DNA of 64,000 nucleotides. Source: Helianthus annuus (Eukaryota; Streptophyta; Magnoliopsida; Asterales; Asteraceae). The notes beneath the pieces were generated by a model, which was not told where the DNA came from, did not search any database, and saw only the letters and a program-made list of their open reading frames with translations. Location: NCBI RefSeq assembly GCF_002127325.2, contig NC_035440.2:76130982-76194981 (forward strand), read 5' to 3'. Shown here in pieces: positions 24,071-36,349 of this stretch (positions are counted from its first letter, which is position 1; every line of letters starts with the position of its first letter). The position numbers and the translations under genes are program-made.

Positions 24071-24316
24071 TAAAACATTGCTAATACTTTCAAATTACTT
24101 TGTCCTAAAAATGCAAAAAAAAAATTACGAATTAATAACTAAAATTACAAAACTGTAAATTTGACATGTAATGATAATTTTACAATAAATACTACTGAAC
24201 TTACCACCCTACCTACATAATAAATTTACTATTTTAATATAAAAAAACACAGATATAACTACCTTCCATATTAAGACATAGAACACGAAAAAAACACACA
24301 CAACAGACCAACAAAA

Positions 24317-24649
24317 ATGGCATCTAAAGATTCAGAAAAAATAAAACACATTGCACTAAAAGAGCTATTGTCAACTCGCATGTTGACAGAAATAAGCACC
24401 GATGTCAACTCTTCTCATCTGGTTCTTGATGTGTAGGGGAAAATTCTTGAAGAAATCAAGAAAAATCAAGAGATGTGGGAGAGACTACTTGAAGAACCAC
24501 CATCAAGCTTCAGAGACGCAGCTTTGAATCACATAAAGGAGTAATCTTGAGCTGATGACTTAGCCTTCTCTTTCCTGAAAGATGCTCTAAACACTGTGAA
24601 GGAGAAGATGGAGTTCAGCTCTGCTGAACGTGACAAAATCTTTGCTTGA
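24317..24649 (+). pseudogene. Small accessory ORF of the FAR1-type element (unknown, broken)
   Basis: The ATG at 24317 opens a frame that reads MASKDSEKIKHIALKELL and continues as a helix-forming, charged protein of about 110 residues to a TGA at 24647-24649. In-frame stops lie at 24434 (TAG), 24542 (TAA) and 24548 (TGA). The sequence between them still looks coding (IKKNQEMWERLLEEPPSSF). It converges with the transposase gene, whose stop is at 24981-24979. I do not recognise a family. By position it may be a second protein of the transposon, as in two-gene Mutator elements, but that is a guess. Confidence 0.45.
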
Positions 24650-24759
24650 AGTAACTAAATTTCTGTTTAATCGTTTTATGGTTGTAGCTGTGTTAGACAA
24701 TAACAACTATTTTATATTTTGGGTATATGTTTTGAACAAATCTTATGCTTGATTATAAT

Positions 24760-24965
24760 ATAAAATCGCATGAATGATTTAGACATCTTTGCCACAAAAA
24801 AACAAGATAACTCAAAATCGCATGTATTAAACGTGAAATCGCATCTAAGTCTAATTATAAACTGATGCATATAAAATCGCATGTTTATATACTAAAATCG
24901 CATGAAAAAATGATATAAACAGATGAATATAAAATCGCATGTGTTTCGTATAAATTCGCATTTAC
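24760..24965. repeat. AAATCGCATG word array
   Basis: Seven copies of AAATCGCAT or AATTCGCAT in 205 bp, between the two convergent ORFs of the FAR1-type element. Confidence 0.88.
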
Positions 24966-25264
24966 ATTTAAAAAAAAATTACTCATCCTCATCATCTTCT
25001 AAAAGCTCCTCCCACTGATCTTCTTCTTCTTCAGATCCATCATAACTACTACCACTGTAATCTTCAAACTCATCTTCCTCTTCGTCGTCTTCGACCTCGT
25101 TATCTTTGTCTCTGGGAACATTTTCAATCTGGACGCCCTTCATCTCTTTTTTTGTTGTTTACCTTGTTGTTTGGCTTTAAGAATCTCGCAAGTCCGAATA
25201 TCATGACCTTTTTCATTGCATACACTACATGTCCTTGACCTTTTTCCTTTGCAGCTAATCATTT

Positions 25265-25676
25265 TGTAGGATCGTTGTTGAACCCAAACGAGTCGATCAG
25301 AAGAGTTGTTAATCCGGATCAAAGGCGGAATCAATGAAACGGACGCTCAATGTAATTATAATGCCTCTTATATTGATTTAACACTAATTACAACCTGAGA
25401 ACAATTTGGCAGCATTTCGTTACAAGTTCCAGATCCCGTGCCAATTGAATCAGACAAGTGCACTATATATACTAGTGTGATTCCGCTCGAAATGGCATGG
25501 AGCACTTTCAAGCGGAATCAGAAGTTTCTGATTTCGCTTGAAATGACTCCTTGCAGTTTCAAGCGGAATCACCTCTTTAACCACTAAAAACAGATTCTCG
25601 AACCTCGTGCACTGATTATCCTATTCTATCCTATTACATGATACAAGACGAAGTCAATAGACGTAATGCACTAACA
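25265..25676 (-). repeat. 3' LTR of element C
   Basis: 412 bp, with TATA-like TATATATAC near 25463-25471 and several TTTCAAGCGGAATCA words. It is followed at 25677 by the complement of the polypurine tract. Confidence 0.92.
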
Positions 25677-27713
25677 GACTCCCCCTCGGATATTGACGAA
25701 GTCTTCAGTGTCTAGTCTTCAGCATGACACATCTTCAGTCTTGATCATTCTGCCTTCTCATTCAGATTGTAACATTATAACCATCCTTCAATCTTTCTTC
25801 TCTTGATCAACTTCACTCTTTAACTGTTATACCAGGATCTCATCACTGGCTCTATCTTTAACAACATCTTCATCAGGCTCCCCCTTTCGTCAAGCTTCCG
25901 TGCTTTTAGGGATCGACACCTTGCTTTCCATCTACAAGCTCATCTTAGCTTCAAGCTTGTCTTCAGACTCCCCTTTAGACTCTGCTCTCGGGATCGTAGT
26001 CTGGTCTATCTACAATCACTCAAACATCTATAAATATAATGCTTTTCAAATCATCAATCAAATTCTCTAATCCACTCCCCCTATCAACAAACTAAATGAT
26101 TTAGCAGCATTAAAGAATCCAATTCCCTCTTAGTTAATCATCCAAGTCCAACTTAATGACCTTGGAGATATCACAAACTGTTTTTGATTTTTAATATTTA
26201 ATTCAAGTTTCAAATTAATGAACTTGTTTTATTTTCAGAAACACAATCAGCTTACTTAGATTTTGAAACTCAGCATCTCAGATATCGGTTGTCGAAAATA
26301 CAGCAGAAATCAAAATCTTTTTGAATTTTCTGAAAATATAAAGCAGTAAAGAAATATGTACAAACATATTTACAGACAATATTTTTGGTTGAGTATGCGT
26401 CAGAGGATCATATCAGTTTATGACAAGTCACAAGTACCGTTGAGCTTAGTTACACATTAAGAATTAAACAATTCACTTAGATTGTCGATATACTGGTCCA
26501 CTTAAATTTTCATACAAACTTCAACTGATTCAGGATACGATTTAGGTATTTTAAGAACTTAAACTTATTCATGTGTCCCACCTCTTGAATATACTCCCGT
26601 ATCTAGATCCTAATATTCAATCTTACAAGTGAGTATACCACAGATGATATCTGTAAGGGGTTAGATGCGAGGGCCGTGAGAGCTCAGGTCGATACTTCCG
26701 TATACGCAGAGAGATAACGACTTCGTCTTTTCGGTGTGTCCCCTTTAGAGGATCTTTTTGTTTCAACAGCACACGATGATCATTTTGCAATGTTTCATCG
26801 TTTTTATGCTGAGGGCGATGCTATTTTTCAAGCAATGCAGAAAGTATTATTCGGGGACTAGGTCAGAACTTCCATTCAGCAGAAGTCCCGGAATAATACC
26901 CTAGATATCACTGAGTATAAAGACCTAATATTTCAGAAAGACGGACCTTTCAAACGAGATTTCAGGGGTTATCTATATATCCAAGTAGTGTTCCCCACGA
27001 AATAAGCAAGTTTGAATTTAGATTTATATCCCGAAAAAGTTTACTAAATGTATAAAAACCCATCGGCATATCATCAGTGAGACTGTTTAACGCTATTTAA
27101 TCATTTCATTTCTTTAGCATACTGTAACTGTCTACTGATGTACTATCATTTCCTCTTTTCTCGCAAAAACTCGATTTTTGACTTTTATCATGTTTTTGGC
27201 TTTTTTCAAATTTTCTAATTGTTTTTGGATTTTCTGACAATTTTTTCTCCCCCTAAAATGCAAAATCATTAAAAGAAAATTTGACAAACTGATACTGATA
27301 GCTTTGTCTCGCCATCCATTTTCTGCATCCCATGTCCTGATTTTTACAAAAATTAACACTACTATTTAGCACAGTTAGCAGAAAAACTAATATAAAATAC
27401 CCCCATGATTTACAATCCATTGATTTTTGACAGTTTGAAAACCGTTTTTCAATCTTGTGAAACTAATCGGGAGGGTTTCGGCGTATTCAAGTAACATATA
27501 TCCAAAACAAAATTAAAAACACACATATTTTTGGTTTTCATTTTTCTAATTTTTAGGGTTTTAGAAAATATTCTTTATTTATATACAGAAAATGTTAAAC
27601 TCTCTGTTCAACCAAACCAGGGTCCAGCAACCTCTTCCTGTGCCAGGCTGCTCCGACTTCCATTCTCACAATCTTCAGTTTTGTTGAGCACCTGCACATT
27701 CAAACTACATCAA
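25677..27713 (-). other. 3' non-coding tail of element C with conserved block
   Basis: About 2 kb without a credible gene. The part 26330-27150 matches the block of B and D. Recognisable words include ACTCCCGTATCTAGATCC, GAGGGCCGTGAGAGCTCAGG and GGTCTTTATACTCAGTGATA (minus). Several polypyrimidine runs (CTCCCCCT at about 25680, 25880, 26078 and 27248) are polypurine-like on the element's sense strand. Confidence 0.78.
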
Positions 27714-30700
27714 TTACTTGAACAAATTAGCCCAGGTCCAACAGACCTTAGGCAATTCAACACAGTAATTTTCATTTAAAGCTGGAAACTCTTTGTCATC
27801 ATTCACAATGACTTTATCAATTTTCACTTCAACATTTTCTTCTTTTACAAAAATCATCTGTTTCTTAACACTCCATTTCTGTCCTTTTGGAGTAACTCTT
27901 TTGTAAAAATGTGAGTCTTTTTGAACCTTTTCCTTTTGAACACCATTTGGTTTCCAAAACTCTTGGGTTTTTGTCATATCAACAGATGTTTTCCAACTTT
28001 GTGTTGTTCTCAATCTGGGTGTATGAACATTCCATGTCTATCCTGACTCAAACCTGTTTGGGTTTGGTTTCCAAGTTTGATTTGAAGCAAACTTGTTTGT
28101 ATTGTACCTCCAAGTTTGTTTCGAATCAAATCTGGTTGACCTTTGTTTCACACCCTCAGACTTCTGTTTTTCAACATCAACAAGCTTTGGATTTGGACAC
28201 TTTCGTGCAACATGTCCAATTTGATCACATTTAAAACACACTTTTTTTGAAAAATCCTTGGCCTGTTGTTGTTTCTTTTTCTTAGCATCAAACTCCTCAT
28301 TAGACTGTTGTCCAAATTTGAGTTCTTCCTCTTCTTTCAAACTTTTCCCATGAACAAAATTCATCTTTGTTTGATAACCTGGAACTTCATTTCTTTTCCA
28401 ACTTTGTTTCTTCTTATAACCCAACCCAGCCTTCATGTTTTTCTTTTTAAAACTAGGTTTGTTATAAAAAGTTTTACGACCTTTACCAGCAAACTTTGAA
28501 ATTTCAGATTTCTCAATTTCAATCATCTTGAAAACTTTATCAATCTTTTCTGAAATCACATTTTGAATCAGGAATACAATATCTAAGAATAATTTGCCTG
28601 ATCCAATCATGGTATAAACTAATCCTTTTGAATCAACATTCAAATTTTTCTCGGATTTGTCTGTTTAAGATAGCCATCATGAAAATTTCCCTCATTTTCA
28701 TCATGTGATTCAGACTTACCTTTGCTTGACTCATCTTTCAAAACGCTTTCAACAACCTTAGTTACCACCTCTGAATCATTAGCATCATCAGATTTGGTGT
28801 AAGTCACATCAATACTTTCAGGTAATTGGTCAGCAATGTTCAGACCTTTTGCCACCTTTTCCTCATCATAGAAAGTATAATTGTTTCTCAATGGTGGTGG
28901 TACCTGATGAAATTCTGAACCAATACCCTTTTTGCAATTGTCAGTATCTTTGTCATTTGGTGTGATGTGGAAAATGCGTTCGAGTATGTACGAAGAGTTA
29001 TGATAACTTTGAAGCTTTGTAAGAACCTTTTCTTTTTCAGCCAAGACTTGTTTAAGATTAGCAATTTCATCAACACATTTGTTTAATTCAAGTTGCTTTT
29101 CTTTAAACTTTCTTTCATACATTTCTTTAGTGACTAAAGTTTCAGACAATCTTTGATCAAAACATTTGACTTGGTTCTTCAAAGTATCATAAGCTTCTTG
29201 TACTCTCTGACTCGACCACTTTAAAGAATCATACTGTTTTTGTAAATCTTGAAATTTAGTTTCTTTTTCAACACAATCAACACATTTTGTTGTACACAGT
29301 TGTCTATAAACATCATTATCCTTTTCAAGACCTTGACATTTCTGTGTCAATTTTTCAACTTTTAGTTTCAAAATTTCTTCTTTGTCAATCATTTCTTTAC
29401 ATTTTGTTGTGAAAACATTTTCAAGTTTATCTATTTCATTATCTTTTGTTTTTATGATGTCATCTCTTTCAGTACAAGCTCTGCATGTTTCCATGCATTT
29501 CTTGCATTGTTCAGTCGGTTTTAAGTCTTTAGATTCAGAATTTACCTCAGTGATTAGCACATCGGTGTTTTCAGCTGTCTCTGTTTGTTTCAGCTCTTCC
29601 TTCTTCTCATCACCAGCACCTTCATCACTTGTAAACTTCAAATTCTCAATCTTTACCTCAGTCTCTTTCAACACCGGTTCTTCTTTCTTTTTCTGTTCTT
29701 TTTCAGCTTTCTGTTCCTTTTCTGCAGCAAGCTTCGCAGTAATCTTCACTTCTTCAACCAGCTTTTTCAACTCTTCTTCTTTTCTCTTCTTCATTTCTAC
29801 CACTTTTAGTAAACTCGCTTCACAAACTTCCTTTATCTTGCTTACCAAATCCGGCAAATATTCTTTATCAGATAATCTTCTTGTGTTGAAAGTAGCCTGA
29901 CTTGGAAGTAATTTTATTACAGCTTCATAATCCACTTTTGATGGGTCAACAACTGGATTACCCCGTGAATCCATGTAACATTCCAACTCATTATTCCATC
30001 TTTTGGCTCTTTGGGCTGCTTTGAATGGTTCCCTGAATTTTTCGATTTCCCATCTCACGTAATCAATTTTCCACCTTCTGTCGTGATCAACATTTGCTAC
30101 AAACGCATATCCAACTGCATCTTCTTCAGGGAGAACTTGACTCCAGTCAAAACCTTCATCGTCATGGATAACTGCAAGAGCCCTAGATTTTTCTTCAACC
30201 TGCTTCATTCTTGGAGGTTCATACATGTTCTGGTGATAAATCGCTTTGTTGTAGTAATCTTCTCTGAACGGATTTTCAGAATCATCAGCATAAGTATTCT
30301 GGCATTCTCTCTTAAAGTGACCTTTCTGTTTACACTTAAAACACGTCACTTTTGATTTGTCAAAGCCTAACTTGGTAGAAGGTCCACCAATAGACTTCCT
30401 TCCTGTGATCTCCATGAAACGCTGCGCCCGACGAACTGCACTGGCCATACACCACCTTATGTCGATCAATTCCATCTCCTCAGGATCTATCTGATCATGG
30501 TCTTCCTTTGTCAGATTGGTGTTGCCTATCTTGCCTGCCACAAGGCTCTCATACGATTCAAGGACTGAAGCTAGAAAAACCATCTGCTGCTTAGCAGATT
30601 CTTCGCTGAAATTTTGGCCATTCTTCAAGTCTACAGCAATGTTGCATTGAAATAAATTCTTTGAAGCAGATTGACTTGAAGTTGTTGAAGAAGATCCACT

Positions 30701-31596
30701 ATGAAAACCACTGTGATGACTTTCACTGTTCACTGAATTCGAGCTTTCTGCAGAAAACGCTGTTCTTGTAGACCCAACCTGTGGTACATTTCCTCTGTAG
30801 TAAAGCTCCACATTCTGCTGATGAGCTAGATTGTTGACTTTAGATCTCTTTATCTCCAACTCATGGCTTTCAAGTCTTTCGATCAGCAAATCCATTGTTA
30901 ACTCTTTAGACTTGATTGTGTTTTTCAACATTAGAGCAAAGTATTGCCAATCTTGATCAGTGGGCAATGAGTCAAACAGTTTATCAACCAGCTCCTCTTG
31001 AGTGTATGTGATTTTGTATCTGGCCAGCTCCATCTTCAGATGCCCAAATCTCTCGATCATTTTACAAACAAATTCATTTTTCATGCAACTAAATAGATCA
31101 AACTCTTTACACAACAATTTCTTTTTGTTTTTCACAATCTCAGAAGTACCTACACATTTTCTCTCTAACGCTTCCCATAAACTCTTCGATGTTTTCTCTT
31201 GTTCAAGTAGCGAAATAATATCCGCTCTCACTGACTGTTTGATCAATGTAATCATTTTGTATTCAGCTACAACATTTTTATATCTATTTCTGTAAAATCT
31301 TTTTCATCTATTAACTCTCCTCCTTCTTTTACTGGTTCAGTATATCCATTTTTCAATTTTAACCAACTTTCAGGAGCGAAAGCTTTTAGCCAACCCTCAA
31401 ATCGATTTTTCCACCAGTTATAATCTTCAATCTTCATTAGCTTCGGTGGTTTCTGTTAGCTTCCATACATGTTCTCAAACTTCAAATTCTCTGAAATCTC
31501 TTTCGAATATTCTCTCATCTCAGCTCTTCTCTCTATCGATTCTGAAGTGAACGCGTTGTAGAATGTGTTGTAAAATTCTTCACCGCTGCTCGACAT
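27714..31596 (-). pseudogene. Giant gag of element C (broken)
   Basis: ATG 31596-31594 (MSSSGEEFYNTFYNAF). Parts in order: N-terminal gag region with QKPPKLM; copia-type gag domain; HDQIDPEEMELIDIRWCMAS; zinc knuckle 1 (CFKCKQKGHFKREC) near 30343; a long K/E-rich coiled coil (about 29400-29850) with a C-x2-C-type motif (CKKCMETCRACTE); zinc knuckle 2 (CFKCDQIGHVARKC) near 28233; and a C-terminal box FPAL...WTWANLF ending at 27714. Damage: TAA 31458, a one-base frameshift near 31260-31275, a frame change near 28640, and a stop at 28038. The piece 31255-28640 alone is open for 871 codons, so decay is recent. B and D share the same domain order. Confidence 0.87.
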
Positions 31597-31699
31597 CTTC
31601 AAACAATTTCACAAATAATATATCTTCAATCACTTGAGAACAAAAACAAACACAATCAGTTTAAACAGTATCAGATAGTCTGAAATAAACTGACACTCG

Positions 31700-32080
31700 G
31701 TTGTCGTGAAATGATCTTGACGTGAAATATTTCACTTTGGAGCGGGATATGGATCTCAAGAGAAATCAGACTTTTGGATGGACACCAACTTTCAAGCGAA
31801 ATTAAGCAATAACACTTCGAGCAGAATACCGACTTAAACTTTCAAGCGGAATACTACTAATCGGTTTCAAGCAGAATTAACACTTTTCTGTTTGAAGCGG
31901 AATCAGTATAGTTTTTGGAGCGGAATCACATGTATCACTTGGACATTTCAAGCGAAATAGCAATCTGAAGCGAAATCAGGTAATATTTTCTAGCGGAATC
32001 AGCCAAGCGGAATCAAGATCTCGAGTGGAATCAAACAATGTAAGTTCGAGCGGAATCACTTCGAAAGTCAATTTTAATCA
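31700..32080 (-). repeat. Leader array of the CCGCTTGAAA word (element C)
   Basis: About 15 copies of TTTCAAGCGGAAT or close variants (sense strand ATTCCGCTTGAAA) between the gag ATG and the primer site. The same word occurs in the C LTRs. Confidence 0.88.
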
Positions 32081-32261
32081 TTTTTAGGCCAAATTTTGTC
32101 TTGTAACTTTCAAGGATTTGTTAATATGCACTTTTACACAATCTGTGAAAAATTTGGCCGATTTTAACCGTAAAAACTTGTTCAGATTCAAAAAGAAGGT
32201 GTAGAAGTCAGAAAACTGATGCAATTGAGCTAAACTCTTCCTCCTGTGCTCTGATACCACT

Positions 32262-32673
32262 TGTAGGATCGTTGTTGAACCCAAACGAGTCGATCAGAAG
32301 AGTTGTTAATCCGGATCAAAGGCGGAATCAATGAAACGGACGCTCAATGTAATTATAATGCCTCTTATATTGATTTAACACTAATTACAACCTGAGAACA
32401 ATTTGGCAGCACTTCGTTACAAGTTCCAAATCCCGTGCCAAATGAAACAGACAAGTGCACTATATATACTAGTGTGATTCCGCTCGAAATGGCATGGAGC
32501 ACTTTCAAGCGGAATCAGAAGTTTCTGATTTCGCTTGAAATGACTCCTTGCACTTTCAAGCGGAATCACCTCTTTAACTACTAAAAACTGATTCTCGAAC
32601 CTCGTGCACTGATTATCCTATTCTATCCTATTTCATGATACAAGACGAAGTCAATAGACGTAATGCACTAACA
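32262..32673 (-). repeat. 5' LTR of element C
   Basis: 412-bp partner of 25265-25676. It is preceded on the left by the primer site CTCTGATACCACT (minus AGTGGTATCAGAG) and followed by CATTT. Confidence 0.92.
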
Positions 32674-35600
32674 CATTTGTTCCTTCTTGGATTTAATCCT
32701 TTTATGCGAGCCACGACCTTTGTCTCTTATACCAGCCGACACACGGACAGTAGGAGGAGCATTAGTAACTGGTTGTTGATAACCAATCAACTTTGAAAAT
32801 CGGTCAAATTTTGGATCAAGTTGCTTGGTTATACGACTCTGATCAACTCTCTCTTTAAGCTGCATCATTTGATCCCTCACTAAAACAAGTTGATCAAGGT
32901 CGGAAATCAAATTGCTAACCAAATACTCCCCTGTGTGGATGATTTCACGAGTAATATGTTTAGCCTGGTGTTGCACATCCTTGCCACCCACATTTAGGTT
33001 GTACTTCACATTTAACTCATTCGGCACCACATCCTTCATCCATCTCTTCATAACATATTTGTTTGGTATTTCTTTAACACCAAACATCTTGAAAAGAAAA
33101 TAGATGTGTTTGCATAGCAGCCCATACTGCTCAAAACGCAAACAGCTACACTATGCAGTTACATCATTTTCAAGATTCTTGAACGACATCTAGGAAAACC
33201 AAAAAAAATTATATATTAAAAATTAAAATCGCATGTGTAACATAACAATTTCACATGTCTAAAAATCATTTAAATGAATAAAATTTAAAATCGCATGAGT
33301 ATATCAAAATCGCATATTGCAAAATCATGATCTAAAAAATGAAATTCGCATATAGGTTATCAAAAATCGCATGTTTGAAATATATATGCTATAATACCTC
33401 CAATAAATCATCTCAATGGGCTTTAAAGTCCTTCAACAATATCCTGATCTGTGGACCCTCTATTTTGGTGTCCATCGGCAGACATTCAGAAATTGTTCCA
33501 TAAATCTCTATTTGCTGATCAAAGAATATAGACCTGGTGTACATCTTAGCAACATCTTTTTCCAATGTAGTTTCGCTCCAATCAGCAGGCTCAGTGTATA
33601 TTGAAATATGATCATTCTTTCTATGATTGAACCTTTGGACATACATTGCACCATTAAAATGATTCATAAACTCTACGAGAGTGAGTTGTGAATTAGCCAC
33701 CTGGCAAAAAAAATGGTTCCCACTCTCTGATCTTGAAGTTGTTCTCATAAGTCCAGACATTGGCTCGTGCCGGTAAAAAGCCGAAATCCACATGTTTCTC
33801 ATCGAAAACATATCATCAATCCATTTGTTTTCAGTGAGACCGAACTCAATCATCACCAACTTCCACTGTCTCTCAAATTATTCAGGCTCAATGGAATCAG
33901 TCCATACAATGTCGCACATCCTCCTTTTAAACTCATCGTTATTGCACAACTCGTGTCCAACCTATAACAATAAATGCTTTTTATATCAGCCTATAACAAA
34001 ATCTATATTATAAAAAAACGCTAACGAAAGACAATATAGCATGCTATACCTTATCTGCCACTTTTTTCATTATGTGCCACATGCACAATCTGTGTCTGCT
34101 GTTAGGGAAAACCTCCTCAATAGCCTGTTTCATAGCAGGGTCTTGGTCCATCACTACAACCTTTGGCTGCTGACCAAATGACTTTAAGAATGAATTCAGA
34201 AGCCATTTATATGATTCATTGCTCTCCGATGCCAACAACCCAGCTCCAAGTGTTACATTTCGACAGTGGTTGTCAATGCCAGTGAATGGAACAAATACCA
34301 TCTTGTACCTGAACAAACACATGCGAAAACACATTGAAAACATGCGAAATAGACAAAAATTACATGCGAAAACAAATAGTATAACATGCGATATATTCAA
34401 CACCACCTCTTCAATGTCTACCCATGCGATATTACAAGTTCAGGAAGTCATATAACATGCGAAAATTAGTAAAAAACATATTTGTCTTGAAACACTTACC
34501 TGTTTGTCTTGAAAGTTGCATCAAACGATATCACATCCCCAAACTCCATATAGTTAAGCTTGCATAAACCATCAGCCCAGAACAAACCAGTTAACCGTTT
34601 GTCATCATCAACAGAATATTCAAACGAATAATCAGCTAAATACTGTTTTTTGTCAGTCATCCTATTAATCTCCATGTCAGTGTCATATTCTCCTATATAG
34701 CTGTTAATTCGCTTCCTAAAATTTTTGCAATCATCAACCGTGGCACCAACGTTCTCGAAATCACCATAACGTTTCCTCATTATATGGAAAGCTTTGACAT
34801 GACCAAGGTTTAAAGTGCCTAGTTCCCATACCATCTCCTCCTGGACATCTGACAATTGTCTGTAAGCTGGCAGCATGTGAATATCATCTTGACATACAAA
34901 CTTATGATTATGCCCATCAACAAATCTCTTTACTGTATATAATCTACCATCCACAGTGCAAATCATAAGTTGAGCTTTGCATCCAGTTCTAATAGTCCCC
35001 TTGTTCCTTGTTTTGAATTGATTTTTTTACTTCGAATGACGATTGTCAAAATACTTAGTTTTGATTATACCACCACTGTGTACTTCACCACCTTTCCAAA
35101 TAGAAAAACCAGCTAACTTAGCATATGATTGGTAAAATGCATATGCTTGTTCAATAGAGATAAATTGCATTCCAACCACAGGTGTAGCTGATGCTTGAAC
35201 CTCCGGAGTGTAAACCCTTTCATCTACATGAATCAAGTCAGAAAAACAAAAAATCGTGTGAATTATCGGACTAGTTACATGTGATATATTAATAACAGCA
35301 TAATTCCATCGTAAAGAACAACAACACATGCGAAATGTATAAACAAAAACATGTGAAATTGATGATTTTGATTAATCTGTTTTATATATGCGATTCATTA
35401 TACCATAACATGCGAAAATGCGTAAAGAAAAACAACATCAAATGCGAATTGAAAGACTCATAACATGCGAATTTGTACATGTTGCTTTCATGTCAAAAAT
35501 ATACTCAACATTCAAACTTCAAAAACAACTACAACAATGTAAAATCAGTGCAACGATTAAACAAAAAACAAGTATACGAACAATTTAGAGATCCGAATTA

Positions 35601-36146
35601 ACATAATTACCATTAGAACACTCGTTTACAGCACTTGTACTTGCAATTGGATTTGGATTTGCAGGTCGCGGATTTAAAACATCCTCAAACGAGACTCTCT
35701 GATATGCAGATAATTGAGCATGATCACTGATCGGTCGACTTTTTTCAAAATCAACATCTGCTCGTCCAGTGCTGCTCTGTGGATCCATCGAAAAAAAAAC
35801 AATTGAATGAAACCCTAACACAGAAGAACAAAAACTGCAATATGAGAATTATGAAAAATTTGAAACTGATTCGAATGATAATTACCGGAATATTAGTGTA
35901 ACGAACTTCTCGCTCGCGGATAGAATGAAGAGACGAATTTTCCCTCAGATGATTGAATTAATTGTCTGATCTAACCTTATTTAAGAAAAAATGAATTAGG
36001 ACACGTGTATGGCTAATATTGTCGTGTATGTAATGTACGATTAGGTAATTTGTACCCTACACTTTACCTATATATATAAATATAGGGTCAGGATTTAGAG
36101 AGAACGGTGAAAAGTGTGAGAACGGTGAGAACGATTTTGGAGTTGA

Positions 36147-36269
36147 CATGAAGATGAATGTGATGACATAGATGAAGATGAAGATGAAGATGAAGACTCC
36201 GAGGAGGAAGAAGATGACACAAGTGATGAATACTATTCAGATAAAGTACCTTCTGACAAAGGATTTTAA
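36147..36269 (+). pseudogene. Acidic C-terminal remnant, FAR1-transposase-like
   Basis: An open stretch of about 40 codons ends at TAA 36267-36269. It reads mostly D and E (DEDEDEDSEEEEDD) and ends KVPSDKGF. The FAR1-type transposase next door also ends in an acidic tail (EEEEDQWEELLEDDEDE). The fragment may be the leftover 3' end of a deleted transposase gene, but an acidic repeat alone is weak evidence. Confidence 0.35.
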
Positions 36270-36349
36270 TTTTTTTTCCTCTTTTTTTTTTCTTCTATGT
36301 AATCTTCTTTTTTTAAGATAATTAAATGATATATTACTATCTTTATTAG

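Larger units (their letters stand above)
25265..32673 (-). mobile_element. Gag-only LTR retrotransposon C
   Basis: Complete element on the minus strand. LTRs are 25265-25676 and 32262-32673 (412 bp each, plus-strand ends TGTAGGATCG...CACTAACA), flanked by CATTT at 25260-25264 and 32674-32678. The primer site (minus TGGTATCAGAG) adjoins the right LTR at about 32250-32260. The polypurine tract (minus TCCGAGGGGGAGTC) adjoins the left LTR. Interior: gag 31596-27714, then a 2-kb non-coding tail with the conserved block. No pol domain is present. It interrupts the last exon of the FAR1-type transposase without shifting its frame. The LTRs differ by roughly 2% by eye, so it is younger than B. Confidence 0.94.
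24979..35788 (-). pseudogene. FAR1/FHY3-type Mutator transposase, five exons, inactivated
   Basis: Start ATG 35788-35786 (MDPQSSTGRADVDF). Exons with GT-AG borders: 35788-35611, 35223-34500, 34308-34050, 33961-33398, and 33189-24979, the last interrupted by element C. Phase is kept across every join. Domains in order: FAR1 DNA-binding domain (AYAFYQSYAKLAGF, then DGHNHKF), MULE transposase domain (FGDVISFDATFKTNR, VVMDQDPAMKQAI, HRLCMWHIMKK), SWIM zinc finger (CSC...LLCKHI) near 33130, a linker, a zinc knuckle (CSVCNEKGHDIRTC) at about 25236-25195, and an acidic tail of mostly D/E ending at 24979. Nonsense codons: TAA 35029, TAA 33880, TGA 33415 and TAG 33153. Domesticated FAR1/FHY3 proteins are plant transcription factors, but the TIRs and the damage mark this as a transposon copy. 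Confidence 0.88.

Noticed and set aside
29382..29900. 172-codon plus-strand ORF rich in Ser/Phe
   Set aside because: Antisense of the K/E-rich coiled coil in gag C; AAG/GAA codons read as CTT/TTC on the other strand.
24979..35788. A host FAR1/FHY3 transcription-factor gene
   Set aside because: It lies within TA-flanked inverted ends, has several nonsense codons and is surrounded by transposon word arrays. A transposon copy is the simpler reading.
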